NCBI RefSeq assembly: GCF_001049495.1
Contig: NZ_CDWI01000011.1
Span: 186,001-250,000, forward strand
Source of the DNA: Microbacterium sp. 3J1
GTDB lineage: Bacteria; Actinomycetota; Actinomycetes; Actinomycetales; Microbacteriaceae
Length of the DNA: 64,000 nucleotides
Direction of reading: 5' to 3'
The translations under genes and the position numbers were made by a program. Positions 1 through 8,697 of this stretch are shown here, in pieces. The notes under the pieces are model-generated. The model saw only the letters and a list, made by a program, of their open reading frames with translations, searched no databases and had not been told where the DNA came from. Position 1 is the stretch's first letter; each line of letters starts with the position of its first letter.

Positions 1-612
1 ACCGGCTACGAGGGGCCCTTCGGCCCGGATCGGAGCGACTCCTCCGTCGAGGCCGTCGACGCCTACCTGGAGACCCTCGTGGAGCTGCACTCGCGGCTCG
101 ACTACACCGACGGCATCCGCCCCGTGCTGAGCGCCGGAGGAAGCTCGTTCCCCGACCGCGCGGCTGCCGTGCTCTCGCCCCACCGCGAGCAGAACGACGT
201 CGTGCTGCGATCGGGGGCGTTCCAGATCCACGACGACGGGTTCTACTCGCGCATGTCCCCGTTCGGCCCGCTCACCGGCACCGCACCGCTCCGCTCGGCG
301 ATGCACGCCTGGGCTCGCGTCGTCTCGCAGCCCGAAGAGGGTCTGGCGCTGCTCGACGCCGGTCGTCGGGACGTTCCCTTCGACATCGACCTGCCGGTGC
401 CGCAGTCGGTCGACGGTGCGATCACCGCGCTGAACGACCAGCATGCCTTCCTGACCCTCGCCCCCGGTGCGACGGTCGAGCCGGGCGACGTGGTGCGCCT
501 GGGGCTGTCACACCCGTGCACCGCATTCGACAAGTGGCGCGTGGTCGCGATCATCGACGACCCCGATGCGGCCGACCCGCGCGTGATCGGGGCGGTGGCG
601 ACGTGCTTCTGA
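1..612 (+). CDS. D-threonine aldolase / D-serine dehydratase-like PLP enzyme, C-terminal part
   Basis: The reading frame is open from base 1, so the 5' end lies outside the window; 203 residues remain. What is left resembles the C-terminal half of the alanine-racemase-fold D-threonine aldolase / D-serine dehydratase family. It holds a glycine-rich phosphate-binding stretch (SAGGSSF) and the C-terminal metal-site motif SHPCTAFDKW, where His and Cys hold a divalent metal in characterised members. Such enzymes cleave or deaminate D-hydroxy amino acids using PLP in the cytosol. The stop overlaps the start of the next gene by about 10 bases, so the two are probably co-translated. That places D-amino-acid breakdown next to an N-acyl-D-amino-acid deacylase. 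The exact substrate cannot be read from the sequence. Confidence 0.82.
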   Translation, partial: TGYEGPFGPDRSDSSVEAVDAYLETLVELHSRLDYTDGIRPVLSAGGSSFPDRAAAVLSPHREQNDVVLRSGAFQIHDDGFYSRMSPFGPLTGTAPLRSAMHAWARVVSQPEEGLALLDAGRRDVPFDIDLPVPQSVDGAITALNDQHAFLTLAPGATVEPGDVVRLGLSHPCTAFDKWRVVAIIDDPDAADPRVIGAVATCF

Positions 613-3600
613 GTACCGAGAAGCCGGTCAGGGTCTACCGTCGCGCGACCGTCGTCGACGGGACCGGCGCCGCCCGCTTCGTCGCCGACGTCGCCGTCGA
701 GGGTGCGCGGGTGGTGGGGGTGACCCGGGGTGCCGACGGCGTCGCGTTCGAGCTCCCCGAGGGCGCGGTCGAGATCGAGGCGTCGGGACTCGTGCTCGCA
801 CCGGGCTTCATCGACATGCACGCGCACAGCGAGCTCGCGGTTCTGCAGGGGGCCGCGCACGACGCGAAGATCCGCCAGGGTGTCACGACCGAGGTGCTCG
901 GGCAGGACGGGCTCGGGTACGCGCCCCTCGACGACGCGTCGGCAGCGGTCATCCCCGCGCAGATCGCGGGCTGGAACGGCATGCCGGTGGACGTGCCGTG
1001 GCGGACGATGGACGACCTTCTCGCCGCGATCGACGATGCGGCCGCCGCGAACGCCGCACTGCTCGTGCCGCAGGGCAACCTCCGCATGATCGTCGTGGGA
1101 CACGAGAACCGTCGCGCCACCGCCGAGGAGATCGACGCGATGTCGACGCTGCTCGGCGACGCGCTGGACGCGGGAGCCTTCGGCATGTCCAGCGGGCTCA
1201 CCTACACGCCGGGCATGTACGCCGACACGGCGGAGCTGGAGGCGCTGTGCCGGGTCGTCGCCGAGCGCGGCGGATACTGGGCGCCGCACACGCGCAGCTA
1301 CGGCGGCTCGGCCCTCGACGCGTACCGGGAGGCGCTGGACATCGGGCGCCGGACGGGGTGCCCCATCCACCTCACCCACGCGACGATGAACTTCGCGCCG
1401 AATCGCGGCCGCGCCGCCGAGCTGTTGGCGCTCGTCGACGATGCGCTCGCCGACGGCGTGGACGTGACCCTCGACACGTACCCCTATCTCCCCGGCGCGA
1501 CCACGCTCGCTGCGCTGCTGCCCAGCCGGCTCTCGGAGGGCGGGGACCTCATCGCCGCGATCGCCGCCCTGGACGCCGACGGGCGAGAAGCCGTGCGCGT
1601 CGAGCTCGAGGACATCGGGTGCGACGGATTCCACGGCGAACGCGCGGACTGGTCGGCCATCCAGATCGCGGGCACGAGGAATCCGTCTCTCGCGGCGCTC
1701 GTCGGCCGGACGGTGGCGGAGATCGCCGAGACGTCGGGGCGTCGGGCGGTCGACGTGGTGCTCGACACGATCGTCGCGGATGCCGGTGCGACCGGCATCC
1801 TCATGCACATCGGCGACGAGGACAACGTCCGGGCGATCATGCGCCACCCGCGGCACAGCGGCGGCAGCGACGGGATCCTGATCGGCGCCAGGCCGCATCC
1901 CCGAGGCCGAGGCACGTTTCCGCGGTACCTCGGGCACTACGTGCGGGAACTCGGAGTGCTGTCCCTCGAGGACGCAGTCCGGCACCTCTCGGGAACGCCC
2001 GCTGCGCGGCTGGGACTCGACCGCGGCGATGCGCCGCGGGGCGTGATCAGAGAGGGTGCTGCGGCCGATCTCGTGCTGTTCGACCCCGACACGATCGACG
2101 CCGGAGCGACCTTCGACGCGCCGCTCGAGGCTCCGCGGGGTGTGATCGAGGTGCTCGTCGGGGGAGTGCCGGTCGTGGCCGCCGGCGAGGTGACGGGTGC
2201 GACGCCCGGTCGCGCACTGCGCATGCCTCCGCCGGCTCATCGTGCGACGGTTCCCCGGGCGCACTCGCTCATCGACCCGTCTGCGCCGCCGTTCGTCTGG
2301 ACCGAGAACACACCGGTCTCCGCGCCGGCGGCGCTCGCCACGAGCGCGGCGCGCCTCGGGGCGAAGGCCTCGCGGGACGACTCGACCCCTGCGATCACCC
2401 TGCGGCTCGACGAATCGCTCGGCGCCGAGCCGTTCGCCCGCGGCCGGGTCGTCGACGAGGCCTTCCGGGTCGTCGTGTCCGCCGACGGAGTCGAGGTCTC
2501 CGGCGCCGCGCCGGCCGGCGTCTTCCGCGGCGTCACCGTGCTCCGTCAGCTCCGCGACCCGAGCGCCGAGCGGCACCGCATCCCCGCCGGAGTCTGGGAG
2601 GGGGCGCCCGCCTACGCGTGGCGGGGCGCGATGCTCGACGTCGCCCGGCACTTCCGCCCGGCCGAGGACGTACGTCGTCTCTTAGACCAGCTGGCCGACC
2701 ACCACCTCAGCGTGCTGCACCTGCACCTCACCGACGACCAGGGCTGGCGTTTCGAGGTGCCCGGGTATCCGCGGCTCACCGAGATGGGCGCGCGCCGGGA
2801 GGCCACCCAGCTCGGACACGGGCCGCTCGCCACCGTCGAACCGGGGGTGCACGAGGGGCACTACACGGATGCCGAGCTGCGCGACCTCGTCCGGTACGCG
2901 GCGGAGCGCTTCATCACGATCGTGCCGGAGGTCGAGCTCCCCGGACACGTGCAGGCGGCGCTCGCCGCCTACCCGGTTCTCGGCAACACGGATGTGGGGG
3001 AGCCTGTCACGACCCCGTGGGAGCGCTTCGGCGTGAACCCCCGAACGCTCGCTCCGACGGAGGAATCGCTCGAGTTCGGGAGGGCGGCGATCGCGGCGCT
3101 GTGCGATCTCTTCGACTCGCCGTGGATCGGGATCGGCGGCGACGAGGTCCCGGTGACCGAGTGGTCCGAGAGCCCGGCGGCGGCCGAGCGGATGCGGGAG
3201 TGGGGCGTCGAATCGCCGCACGACGTGCAGCCCTGGTTCACGGCGCAGTTCGTCGCCGCCGTGCGGGCGCACGGGCGCGTCGCTCTCGCCTGGGACGAGG
3301 TTCTCGAGGGTGACGTCCCCGAAGGGGTGAGCATCCTCGCCTGGCGCGGGCCGGTGGCCATCCGTGAGGCGCTGCGGCGCGGCATCCCCGTCGTCGCGTG
3401 TCCCGATCTCGAGGTGTACCTCGACTACCCGCAGTCCGACTCGGCGGAGGAGCCGATCCGGGTCGGGCCGCCTCTCACCATCGAGCGGGCCTACTCGCTG
3501 CGGGTCGAGGAGGGCGCGGCGGGCGGCCAGGCGAACGTGTGGACCGAGCATCTTCCCACGAGGGATCGCCTCGACTTCGCGCTCTTCCCCCGGCTCGCGG

Positions 3601-3857
3601 CGATCGCCGAGCGGCTGTGGGACGGGGGCGAGCCCGGACCGTTCGAGGACTTCGGACGGCGTCTGCCGACGCACCTCCGTCGGCTCGCGGCGTCGGGGGT
3701 GCGGTATCGTCCTCTGGACGGACCGACGCCCTCACAGCGTCGTCCGGGAGTGCCGGGAAAGCCGATGACGCGCGAGGCGCGCGAGGAGATCGTGGCGGGC
3801 CTCGTGGCCTTTCTGATCGCTCGATCGGACGCCGCCGACGAGCGGCTCGGAGAGTAA
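603..3857 (+). CDS. Fusion: N-acyl-D-amino-acid deacylase domain + GH20 beta-N-acetylhexosaminidase domain
   Basis: One uninterrupted frame of 1084 residues from a GTG start at 603, which overlaps the previous stop. Residues about 1-545 are an amidohydrolase of the D-aminoacylase type: MHAHS (H73, H75), the GVTTEV segment, a THATMNF histidine, LDTYPY and a typical C-terminal SGTPAARLGL / GAAADLVLFD end. Residues about 560-1070 are GH20: an N-terminal beta domain, then a barrel from YAWRGAMLDVARHF (671), LHLTDDQGWRF, the catalytic pair D847-E848 in IGIGGDEVP, and a late NVWTEH plus FPRLAAIAERLW. The usual His of HxGGDE is Gly here. Each half is close to full family length, so this looks like a real bifunctional protein and not debris. 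No signal peptide is visible, so it should act on imported substrates. The operon continues with a ROK regulator, sugar kinase and NagB, which suggests sequential removal of an N-acyl group and an amino sugar from one compound, for example a muropeptide or an aminoacylated glycan. That substrate is inference. Confidence 0.85.
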   Translation: MLLSTEKPVRVYRRATVVDGTGAARFVADVAVEGARVVGVTRGADGVAFELPEGAVEIEASGLVLAPGFIDMHAHSELAVLQGAAHDAKIRQGVTTEVLGQDGLGYAPLDDASAAVIPAQIAGWNGMPVDVPWRTMDDLLAAIDDAAAANAALLVPQGNLRMIVVGHENRRATAEEIDAMSTLLGDALDAGAFGMSSGLTYTPGMYADTAELEALCRVVAERGGYWAPHTRSYGGSALDAYREALDIGRRTGCPIHLTHATMNFAPNRGRAAELLALVDDALADGVDVTLDTYPYLPGATTLAALLPSRLSEGGDLIAAIAALDADGREAVRVELEDIGCDGFHGERADWSAIQIAGTRNPSLAALVGRTVAEIAETSGRRAVDVVLDTIVADAGATGILMHIGDEDNVRAIMRHPRHSGGSDGILIGARPHPRGRGTFPRYLGHYVRELGVLSLEDAVRHLSGTPAARLGLDRGDAPRGVIREGAAADLVLFDPDTIDAGATFDAPLEAPRGVIEVLVGGVPVVAAGEVTGATPGRALRMPPPAHRATVPRAHSLIDPSAPPFVWTENTPVSAPAALATSAARLGAKASRDDSTPAITLRLDESLGAEPFARGRVVDEAFRVVVSADGVEVSGAAPAGVFRGVTVLRQLRDPSAERHRIPAGVWEGAPAYAWRGAMLDVARHFRPAEDVRRLLDQLADHHLSVLHLHLTDDQGWRFEVPGYPRLTEMGARREATQLGHGPLATVEPGVHEGHYTDAELRDLVRYAAERFITIVPEVELPGHVQAALAAYPVLGNTDVGEPVTTPWERFGVNPRTLAPTEESLEFGRAAIAALCDLFDSPWIGIGGDEVPVTEWSESPAAAERMREWGVESPHDVQPWFTAQFVAAVRAHGRVALAWDEVLEGDVPEGVSILAWRGPVAIREALRRGIPVVACPDLEVYLDYPQSDSAEEPIRVGPPLTIERAYSLRVEEGAAGGQANVWTEHLPTRDRLDFALFPRLAAIAERLWDGGEPGPFEDFGRRLPTHLRRLAASGVRYRPLDGPTPSQRRPGVPGKPMTREAREEIVAGLVAFLIARSDAADERLGE

Positions 3858-3877
3858 TGTAACGTTTCGGTAACCCT

Positions 3878-3894
3878 CCCGGTACCACACCGGG
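3878..3894 (+). terminator. Possible terminator hairpin after the fusion gene
   Basis: Perfect 6-bp stem (CCCGGT and ACCGGG) with a 5-base loop, 20 bases after the stop at 3857. A T-run follows at 3909-3913. The stem is short and the T-run is 14 bases away, so termination may be partial. Confidence 0.35.
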
Positions 3895-3910
3895 CGGGGG
3901 TTGCAGAATT

Positions 3911-3935
3911 TTTGTTCGTAAGGTCTACTAACAAA
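3911..3935. promoter_or_regulatory. Probable ROK-family operator upstream of the ROK regulator gene
   Basis: Inverted repeat with 10-base arms, TTTGTTCGTA and TACTAACAAA, separated by 5 bases; nine of the ten pairs match. It ends one base before the ATG of the ROK regulator, so binding there would block translation initiation or transcription directly. NagC/XylR-type ROK repressors bind AT-rich palindromes with TTNGT-like arms. Autoregulation, and control of the kinase and nagB downstream, is the simplest reading. Confidence 0.6.
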
Positions 3936-3936
3936 C

Positions 3937-5124
3937 ATGTCCGTTTCGGGTGATCACGCTCCATCGATGGCGTCGGAGTACGCCGGGGGGAGCGCCCACG
4001 CCTTCGGCCCGGGACGCCACCTGCGCTCGCGCTCGAAGGTGCTTCCCGAGCACGCGCGCGGGCACAACCGCGCGCTCGTGCTGCAGACTCTCTACCACTC
4101 CGGGGCGATGAGCCGCGCCGACCTCTCTCGGGAGACCGGCCTCACGAGGGTCACGATCTCGGATCTCGTGGCCGAGTTCATCGCCGACGGCATCGTCATC
4201 GAGATGGGCGTCCGCGAGACGGTGGGACCGGGCAAGCCGCCGATCCTCATCGACATCGACCGCGTGGGGCACCAGATCATCGGCATCGACCTGTCGGGGC
4301 CGAGAGCCTTCGTCGGAGCGCTGCTCAGCCTCGACGGCGATGTCCTGGAGCGCCGCGAGGTGCCGCGACCCGAGACCCCCGACGGCGACGCCGCGTACGC
4401 AGCGACCCTCGAACTCGCGCGTGCGCTGGTGCAGACCGCATCGCAGCCCGTGCTCGGGGTGGGCATCGGCACACCGGGTGTCGTGCGACCCGACGGCATG
4501 GTGCTCAGCTCGCCCAACCTGGGATGGTCGGATCTGCCTCTCGAGGCCAAGCTCGGGGTCGACCTCGACCTTCCGGTGCTGGTGCGCAACGACGCGAATG
4601 CGGCGGTGCTCGCCGAGTACACCTTCGGCGACGCCAAAGCGGACTTCATGCTCATCCGGATCGGACGCGGTGTGGGTGCGGGTCTCATCACCGGCAGCCA
4701 GCCTCTCGTCGGCAGTCGCTTCGCCGCGGGCGAGATCGGCCACGTCGTGGTCGGCACCGACGGCGGACCCCGCTGCGCGTGCGGCAAGGACGGCTGCCTC
4801 GAGGCATGGCTCAGCGAGACGCGGCTGCGGCCCGCGATCGACGCGGCACCGGACGACCGCGACGACATCCTCCGCGACGCCGGTACCCGGATGGCCATCG
4901 CCATCGCTCCGATCGTGGCAGCCCTCGACCTCTCCGAAGTGGTTCTCTCGGGCCCGGCCGACCTCCTCGACGGCGTCCTGATCGACGCCGCCGTCGAGAC
5001 GCTGCACGCCCGCACACTCGAGGGGGTCTTCGAAGACGCCCTCATCCGTCGCACCCACCAGGACGACATCGTGCTGCGCGGCACCGCCGTCATGGTGCTG
5101 TCCGGCCAGCTGGGCGTCTCGTGA
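3937..5124 (+). CDS. ROK-family transcriptional regulator (NagC/XylR type)
   Basis: 395 residues. A winged helix-turn-helix lies at about 45-100 (HNRALVLQTLYHSGAMSRADLSRETGLTRVTISDLV pattern), followed by a sugar-kinase-fold ROK domain. The ROK zinc motif appears as CACGKDGC near residue 280. The ATP-binding loop characteristic of ROK kinases is degraded (GIDLSGPRAFVG in place of DxGGTK), as expected for a regulator. A palindrome abuts its start codon. The sugar kinase starts 40 bases after its stop and NagB follows, so an amino-sugar effector (GlcNAc or its 6-phosphate) is likely. The ligand is inferred from neighbours only. Confidence 0.9.
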   Translation: MSVSGDHAPSMASEYAGGSAHAFGPGRHLRSRSKVLPEHARGHNRALVLQTLYHSGAMSRADLSRETGLTRVTISDLVAEFIADGIVIEMGVRETVGPGKPPILIDIDRVGHQIIGIDLSGPRAFVGALLSLDGDVLERREVPRPETPDGDAAYAATLELARALVQTASQPVLGVGIGTPGVVRPDGMVLSSPNLGWSDLPLEAKLGVDLDLPVLVRNDANAAVLAEYTFGDAKADFMLIRIGRGVGAGLITGSQPLVGSRFAAGEIGHVVVGTDGGPRCACGKDGCLEAWLSETRLRPAIDAAPDDRDDILRDAGTRMAIAIAPIVAALDLSEVVLSGPADLLDGVLIDAAVETLHARTLEGVFEDALIRRTHQDDIVLRGTAVMVLSGQLGVS

Positions 5125-5164
5125 TCTGCGGATCAGGGAACGAGACGTGCAGGAGCACCATCCG

Positions 5165-6130
5165 ATGACGGATGCGATGACCGCCGACCTCGCCGGTCGG
5201 CCGATACGTGTGGGCCTCGACGTCGGTGGCACCAAGATCGACGCCGTCGCCGTGGACCCGTCGGGGGACATCATCGCCCGCCGACGCCGCCCGACGGGCT
5301 GGGGAGAGGACGCCGTCGTCGCGAGCATCGTCGACGTGATCACCGACCTCGCCGTCGACGGCGGTTTCGCCTCGACGGCCGTGGGAACGGTCGGTGTCGG
5401 CATCCCCGGTCTCGTCGACGCGGACACCGGACGCGTGCTGCATGCGGTCAACCTCGGGGTCGAGTCGCTCGACCTCTCGGAGCGGGCCTCTGCGATCGTC
5501 GGTGCGCCGGTCAGGGTCGAGAACGACGTCAAGGCGGCGGCACTCGGCGCCGCCGCTCTGCGCGGCATCGAGGGCTCCATGGCGTACCTCAACCTCGGCA
5601 CCGGTGTCGCCGCCGGCATCGTCGTCGACGGCGCGATCTGGCGCGGGTCGCGCGGCACCGCGGGCGAGGTCGGACATCTCTCGGTCGACCCGAACGGTCG
5701 GGTCTGCGGATGCGGACAGCGCGGCTGCATCGAGACCTTCTGCGGCGGCGGGGCGCTCGCGCGGGCCTGGGGTCGCCCCGGCGCGCTGCCCGTGCGGGAC
5801 ATCCTCGATGCCGCCGAGAGCGGCGACCCGACGGCCACGGCTCTGCGCGCAGACCTCTTCCACGGAGCCGCTGCCGCGGTGCGCGCGCTCGTGCTGTCGG
5901 CGGATGTCGAGCGCGTGATCATCGGCGGCGGCCTCACGGCGCTGGGCGACAGGCTGTTCACCGGCATCCGCGGAGCTCTGCGTACCGGAGCCGAAGCGTC
6001 ACCGTTCATGCGGTCGCTGCAGCTCGATGACAGAATCGAACTGCTTCCGGACGGATCGCCCGCCGCGGCATTCGGCGCGGCGATCGTCGGCGCAACCACC
6101 CCCTCGAAGGAGATAGTCCCCCATGGCTGA
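5165..6130 (+). CDS. ROK-family sugar kinase, probable N-acetylglucosamine kinase
   Basis: 321 residues, the usual ROK kinase length. It begins with the phosphate-binding motif VGLDVGGTKIDAVAV, has LNLGTGVAAGIV in the middle and the zinc motif CGCGQRGC near residue 180. It phosphorylates a hexose, most likely GlcNAc, at O6 using ATP in the cytosol. The ATG at 5165 is chosen over the GTG at 5147 because AGGAG sits 9 bases upstream of it. The stop overlaps the nagB start by 8 bases. Glucokinase activity cannot be excluded because ROK glucokinases and GlcNAc kinases look alike; the neighbouring nagB favours GlcNAc. Confidence 0.85.
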   Translation: MTDAMTADLAGRPIRVGLDVGGTKIDAVAVDPSGDIIARRRRPTGWGEDAVVASIVDVITDLAVDGGFASTAVGTVGVGIPGLVDADTGRVLHAVNLGVESLDLSERASAIVGAPVRVENDVKAAALGAAALRGIEGSMAYLNLGTGVAAGIVVDGAIWRGSRGTAGEVGHLSVDPNGRVCGCGQRGCIETFCGGGALARAWGRPGALPVRDILDAAESGDPTATALRADLFHGAAAAVRALVLSADVERVIIGGGLTALGDRLFTGIRGALRTGAEASPFMRSLQLDDRIELLPDGSPAAAFGAAIVGATTPSKEIVPHG

Positions 6131-6902
6131 AGTCGTGATCGTCGAGAACTCCGATGCGGCGGGCGCGCTGGTCGCCGCCGAGATCGTCGAGCTGATCGAC
6201 GGGCGCCCGGATGCGGTGCTCGGTCTGGCCACGGGGTCGACCCCGCTGCCGGTGTACCAGGCGCTGCGCGCCCGTCTCGCCGGCCGGGACGTCTCGCAGG
6301 TGCGCGGCTTCGCACTCGACGAGTACGTCGGCCTCGACCCCGCCCACCCCGAGAGCTACCGCTCCGTCATCACCCGCGAGGTCGTCGAGCCCCTCGGCCT
6401 CGACCCGCGGCGCATCCATGTGCCCAACGGAGCGCAGGAGACCATCCAGCACGCGGGTGACGACTACGAGGCGGCCATCGACGGCGCGGGCGGCGTCGAC
6501 CTGCAGATCCTCGGCATCGGCACCGACGGCCACATCGGCTTCAACGAGCCGGGTTCGTCCTTCGCCTCCCGCACGCGCGTGAAGACGCTCACCGAGCAGA
6601 CCCGTGAGGACAACGCCCGCTTCTTCGACTCCATCGACGACGTCCCGCGGCACTGCATCACGCAGGGTCTCGGCACGATCCTCCGCGCACGCCACCTCGT
6701 GCTCCTCGCCTTCGGCGAAGGCAAGGCGCAGGCCGTGGCGGATGCCGTGGAGGGCCCGCTGTCGGCGATCCTGCCCGGCTCGGCCATCCAGCTGCACCCG
6801 CATGCGACGGTCGTCGTCGACGAGGCGGCCGCGTCGCGACTGAAGCTCGCCGACTACTACCGCTACACCTACGCGAACAAGCCGGCCTGGCAGGGCATCT
6901 GA
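6123..6902 (+). CDS. nagB: Glucosamine-6-phosphate deaminase NagB
   Basis: 259 residues, standard for NagB. Diagnostic segments are LATGSTPLPVY (phosphate site), FALDEYVGL, and GIGTDGHIGFNEPGSSF, which carries the catalytic Asp and Glu/His, then RVKTLTEQTREDNARFF. It converts glucosamine 6-phosphate to fructose 6-phosphate and ammonia in the cytosol. AAGGAG lies 10 bases before the ATG, inside the kinase gene. The deacetylase NagA needed before this step is not in this operon but lies at 11719-12885. Confidence 0.97.
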   Translation: MAEVVIVENSDAAGALVAAEIVELIDGRPDAVLGLATGSTPLPVYQALRARLAGRDVSQVRGFALDEYVGLDPAHPESYRSVITREVVEPLGLDPRRIHVPNGAQETIQHAGDDYEAAIDGAGGVDLQILGIGTDGHIGFNEPGSSFASRTRVKTLTEQTREDNARFFDSIDDVPRHCITQGLGTILRARHLVLLAFGEGKAQAVADAVEGPLSAILPGSAIQLHPHATVVVDEAAASRLKLADYYRYTYANKPAWQGI

Positions 6903-6932
6903 CCCCCACTGGGGCTGTGCCCGGTCCCGACC

Positions 6933-7340
6933 TCAGCGGTCGGCGACCGGCCACGCCAGCGGCAGCAGGTGCTCGACGCTCAGAGGGGCGAGGGGGAGCG
7001 TCTCGGCATCCGCGGGCGTGATCCACCTCAGCTCGGCGAGCTCGGCCTGCACCGCGACCTCGGCGGACGCGATCGAGACGGAGAACGCCTCGGCGACGAC
7101 GCGGTGACCCGGCTCGTTCGCAGCCTCGGAGACGAATGTGCCGAGCGGTTCGAGGTCTCCCTCGTCGAGCTGCAGTCCGAGCTCCTCGTGGAGTTCGCGG
7201 ATCAGCGTCTGCGACGGGGTCTCGTCGGGCTCCGGCTTGCCCCCGGGCTGCATGAACCTCGTGGTGCCGTGCTTGCGCACCACGAGCACCCGACCTGCGT
7301 CGTCGACGATGACGGCGGCGCTGACGTGGATGTCAGGCAT
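6933..7340 (-). CDS. Nudix hydrolase
   Basis: 135 residues with a complete Nudix box, GGKPEPDETPSQTLIREL followed by HEELGL, fitting GX5EX7REUXEEXGU. Nudix enzymes hydrolyse nucleoside diphosphates linked to another group; the substrate here is unknown. Its ATG lies within the last codons of the upstream FAD oxidase gene (8-base overlap), so the two are translationally coupled. It converges with nagB across a 30-base gap. Confidence 0.9.
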   Translation of the reverse strand: MPDIHVSAAVIVDDAGRVLVVRKHGTTRFMQPGGKPEPDETPSQTLIRELHEELGLQLDEGDLEPLGTFVSEAANEPGHRVVAEAFSVSIASAEVAVQAELAELRWITPADAETLPLAPLSVEHLLPLAWPVADR

Positions 7341-8697
7341 CCGCTGCGAACACCTTGCCGGGGTTGAGGATGCCGAGGGGATCGAAGACCCGGGTGATCT
7401 GCCGCTGCAGCTCCCACTGATCGTCTCCGAGCTCGTCGGCCAGCCAGCGGCTCTTCAGGGTGCCGATGCCGTGCTCGCCGGTCAGTGTGCCGCCCAGTGC
7501 GATCGCCGCCCGGAAGAGCTCGTCGGCGGCCGCCCAGATGTGCGCGGGCGGCTCGGTGCCTTCGAAGATGAAGTTGGGGTGCAGGTTGCCGTCGCCCGCG
7601 TGAGCGACCGTCGGGATCGTCATCGCGTACGCCTGCTCGATGCGGGCGATCTCGTCGAACATCGCGGGCATCGCACTGCGCGGCACCGAGACGTCCTCGA
7701 TCAGGGTTGTACCCAGGAGCGCCATGGCAGGGTGCATGGCACGGCGGATCGCGAGCAGACGTTCGCCCTCTTCGCGATCGTGCGAGACCTGGGTGTCGCC
7801 GTGGTGCGCCGTGAGGATCGCGGCGATCGTGGTGGCCTCCGTCACGGAGCCCGGGCCGTCGGTCTGGATCGTCAGCTGCGCCGTGCCCGGCTGCGGGAGG
7901 GGCAGCTGGAGCATGGTGGCGACGGCAGCGAGGCTCGCCGCATCCATGAGCTCCATGATCGCCGGCTGCACTCCGGAGGCCGTGACGGCGGCGGATGCGG
8001 CGGCGGCGGCGCGGACGTCGGGGAAGGTCGCGGTGAGGGTGCACGTCGTACCCTCTGGGAGCCGCCGGAGCTTGAGCGTCGCACCCACCACGACGCCGAG
8101 AGTCCCCTCCGACCCGATCACCAGCGAGGTGAGGTCGAGGCCCGTCACTCCCTTCACGCTGCGGTGGCCGAGGTGGAGCAGACGTCCGTCCGCCAGCACG
8201 AGGTCGACACCCAGCACGGCGTCGCGCACCACTCCGTACTTGGCGCAGAGGAGGCCGCCGGCGCCCGTGGCGATGTTGCCGCCGACGGTCGAGATCGCAC
8301 GGCTGGCGGGGTCCGGAGCCCACCAGAGGCCGTGCTCGGCGAGCACCTCGTTGAGGTCGGCGTTGAGGATGCCCGGCTCGACGACGGCGAGCAGGTCGTC
8401 GGCTCTGATCTCGCGGATGGCGGTCATGCGTCGGGTGGACAGCACGATCTCGCCGTCGCCGCCGTTGGCTGCACCGGCAAGGCCCGTCCCGGCGCCGCGC
8501 ACGACAACGGGGGTGCGCGTCTCGGTGGCGATCCGCATCACGGTCTGCACGTGCTCGACGGTCTCGGCATGCACGACGGCCAGAGGGCGACCGGGAGCCG
8601 CGTGGCCGGACTGGTCGGCGCGCGCCTCGTCGAGCGACGCGGGATCGGTGTCGACGAGCGCACCCAGGGCGGTGATCAGCTGGTCGAGCGCGGTCAT
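7333..8697 (-). CDS. FAD-linked oxidase, glycolate oxidase GlcD / D-lactate dehydrogenase type
   Basis: 454 residues. N-terminal FAD-binding_4 (PCMH-type) domain with VVRGAGTGLAGAA and STVGGNIATGAGG, then the FAD-oxidase C domain with the metal and substrate residues in TVAHAGDGNLHPNF and the closing GEHGIGTLKSRWL. It oxidises a 2-hydroxy acid (glycolate, D-lactate or 2-hydroxyglutarate) to the 2-oxo acid. The start is the ATG at 8697, which forms an ATGA overlap with the upstream membrane-protein gene; longer frames upstream lie inside that gene. No GlcE or GlcF partner is present, so a single-subunit enzyme is likely. Confidence 0.9.
   Translation of the reverse strand: MTALDQLITALGALVDTDPASLDEARADQSGHAAPGRPLAVVHAETVEHVQTVMRIATETRTPVVVRGAGTGLAGAANGGDGEIVLSTRRMTAIREIRADDLLAVVEPGILNADLNEVLAEHGLWWAPDPASRAISTVGGNIATGAGGLLCAKYGVVRDAVLGVDLVLADGRLLHLGHRSVKGVTGLDLTSLVIGSEGTLGVVVGATLKLRRLPEGTTCTLTATFPDVRAAAAASAAVTASGVQPAIMELMDAASLAAVATMLQLPLPQPGTAQLTIQTDGPGSVTEATTIAAILTAHHGDTQVSHDREEGERLLAIRRAMHPAMALLGTTLIEDVSVPRSAMPAMFDEIARIEQAYAMTIPTVAHAGDGNLHPNFIFEGTEPPAHIWAAADELFRAAIALGGTLTGEHGIGTLKSRWLADELGDDQWELQRQITRVFDPLGILNPGKVFAADA

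Noticed and set aside
243-2651. Long minus-strand frame opposite the deacylase-GH20 gene
   Set aside because: Composition of a shadow frame (His/Arg/Asp-rich, no conserved motif); the plus-strand protein is clearly real.
5147-5164. GTG start for the ROK kinase
   Set aside because: The AGGAG that would serve translation lies just after this GTG and is correctly spaced for the ATG at 5165.
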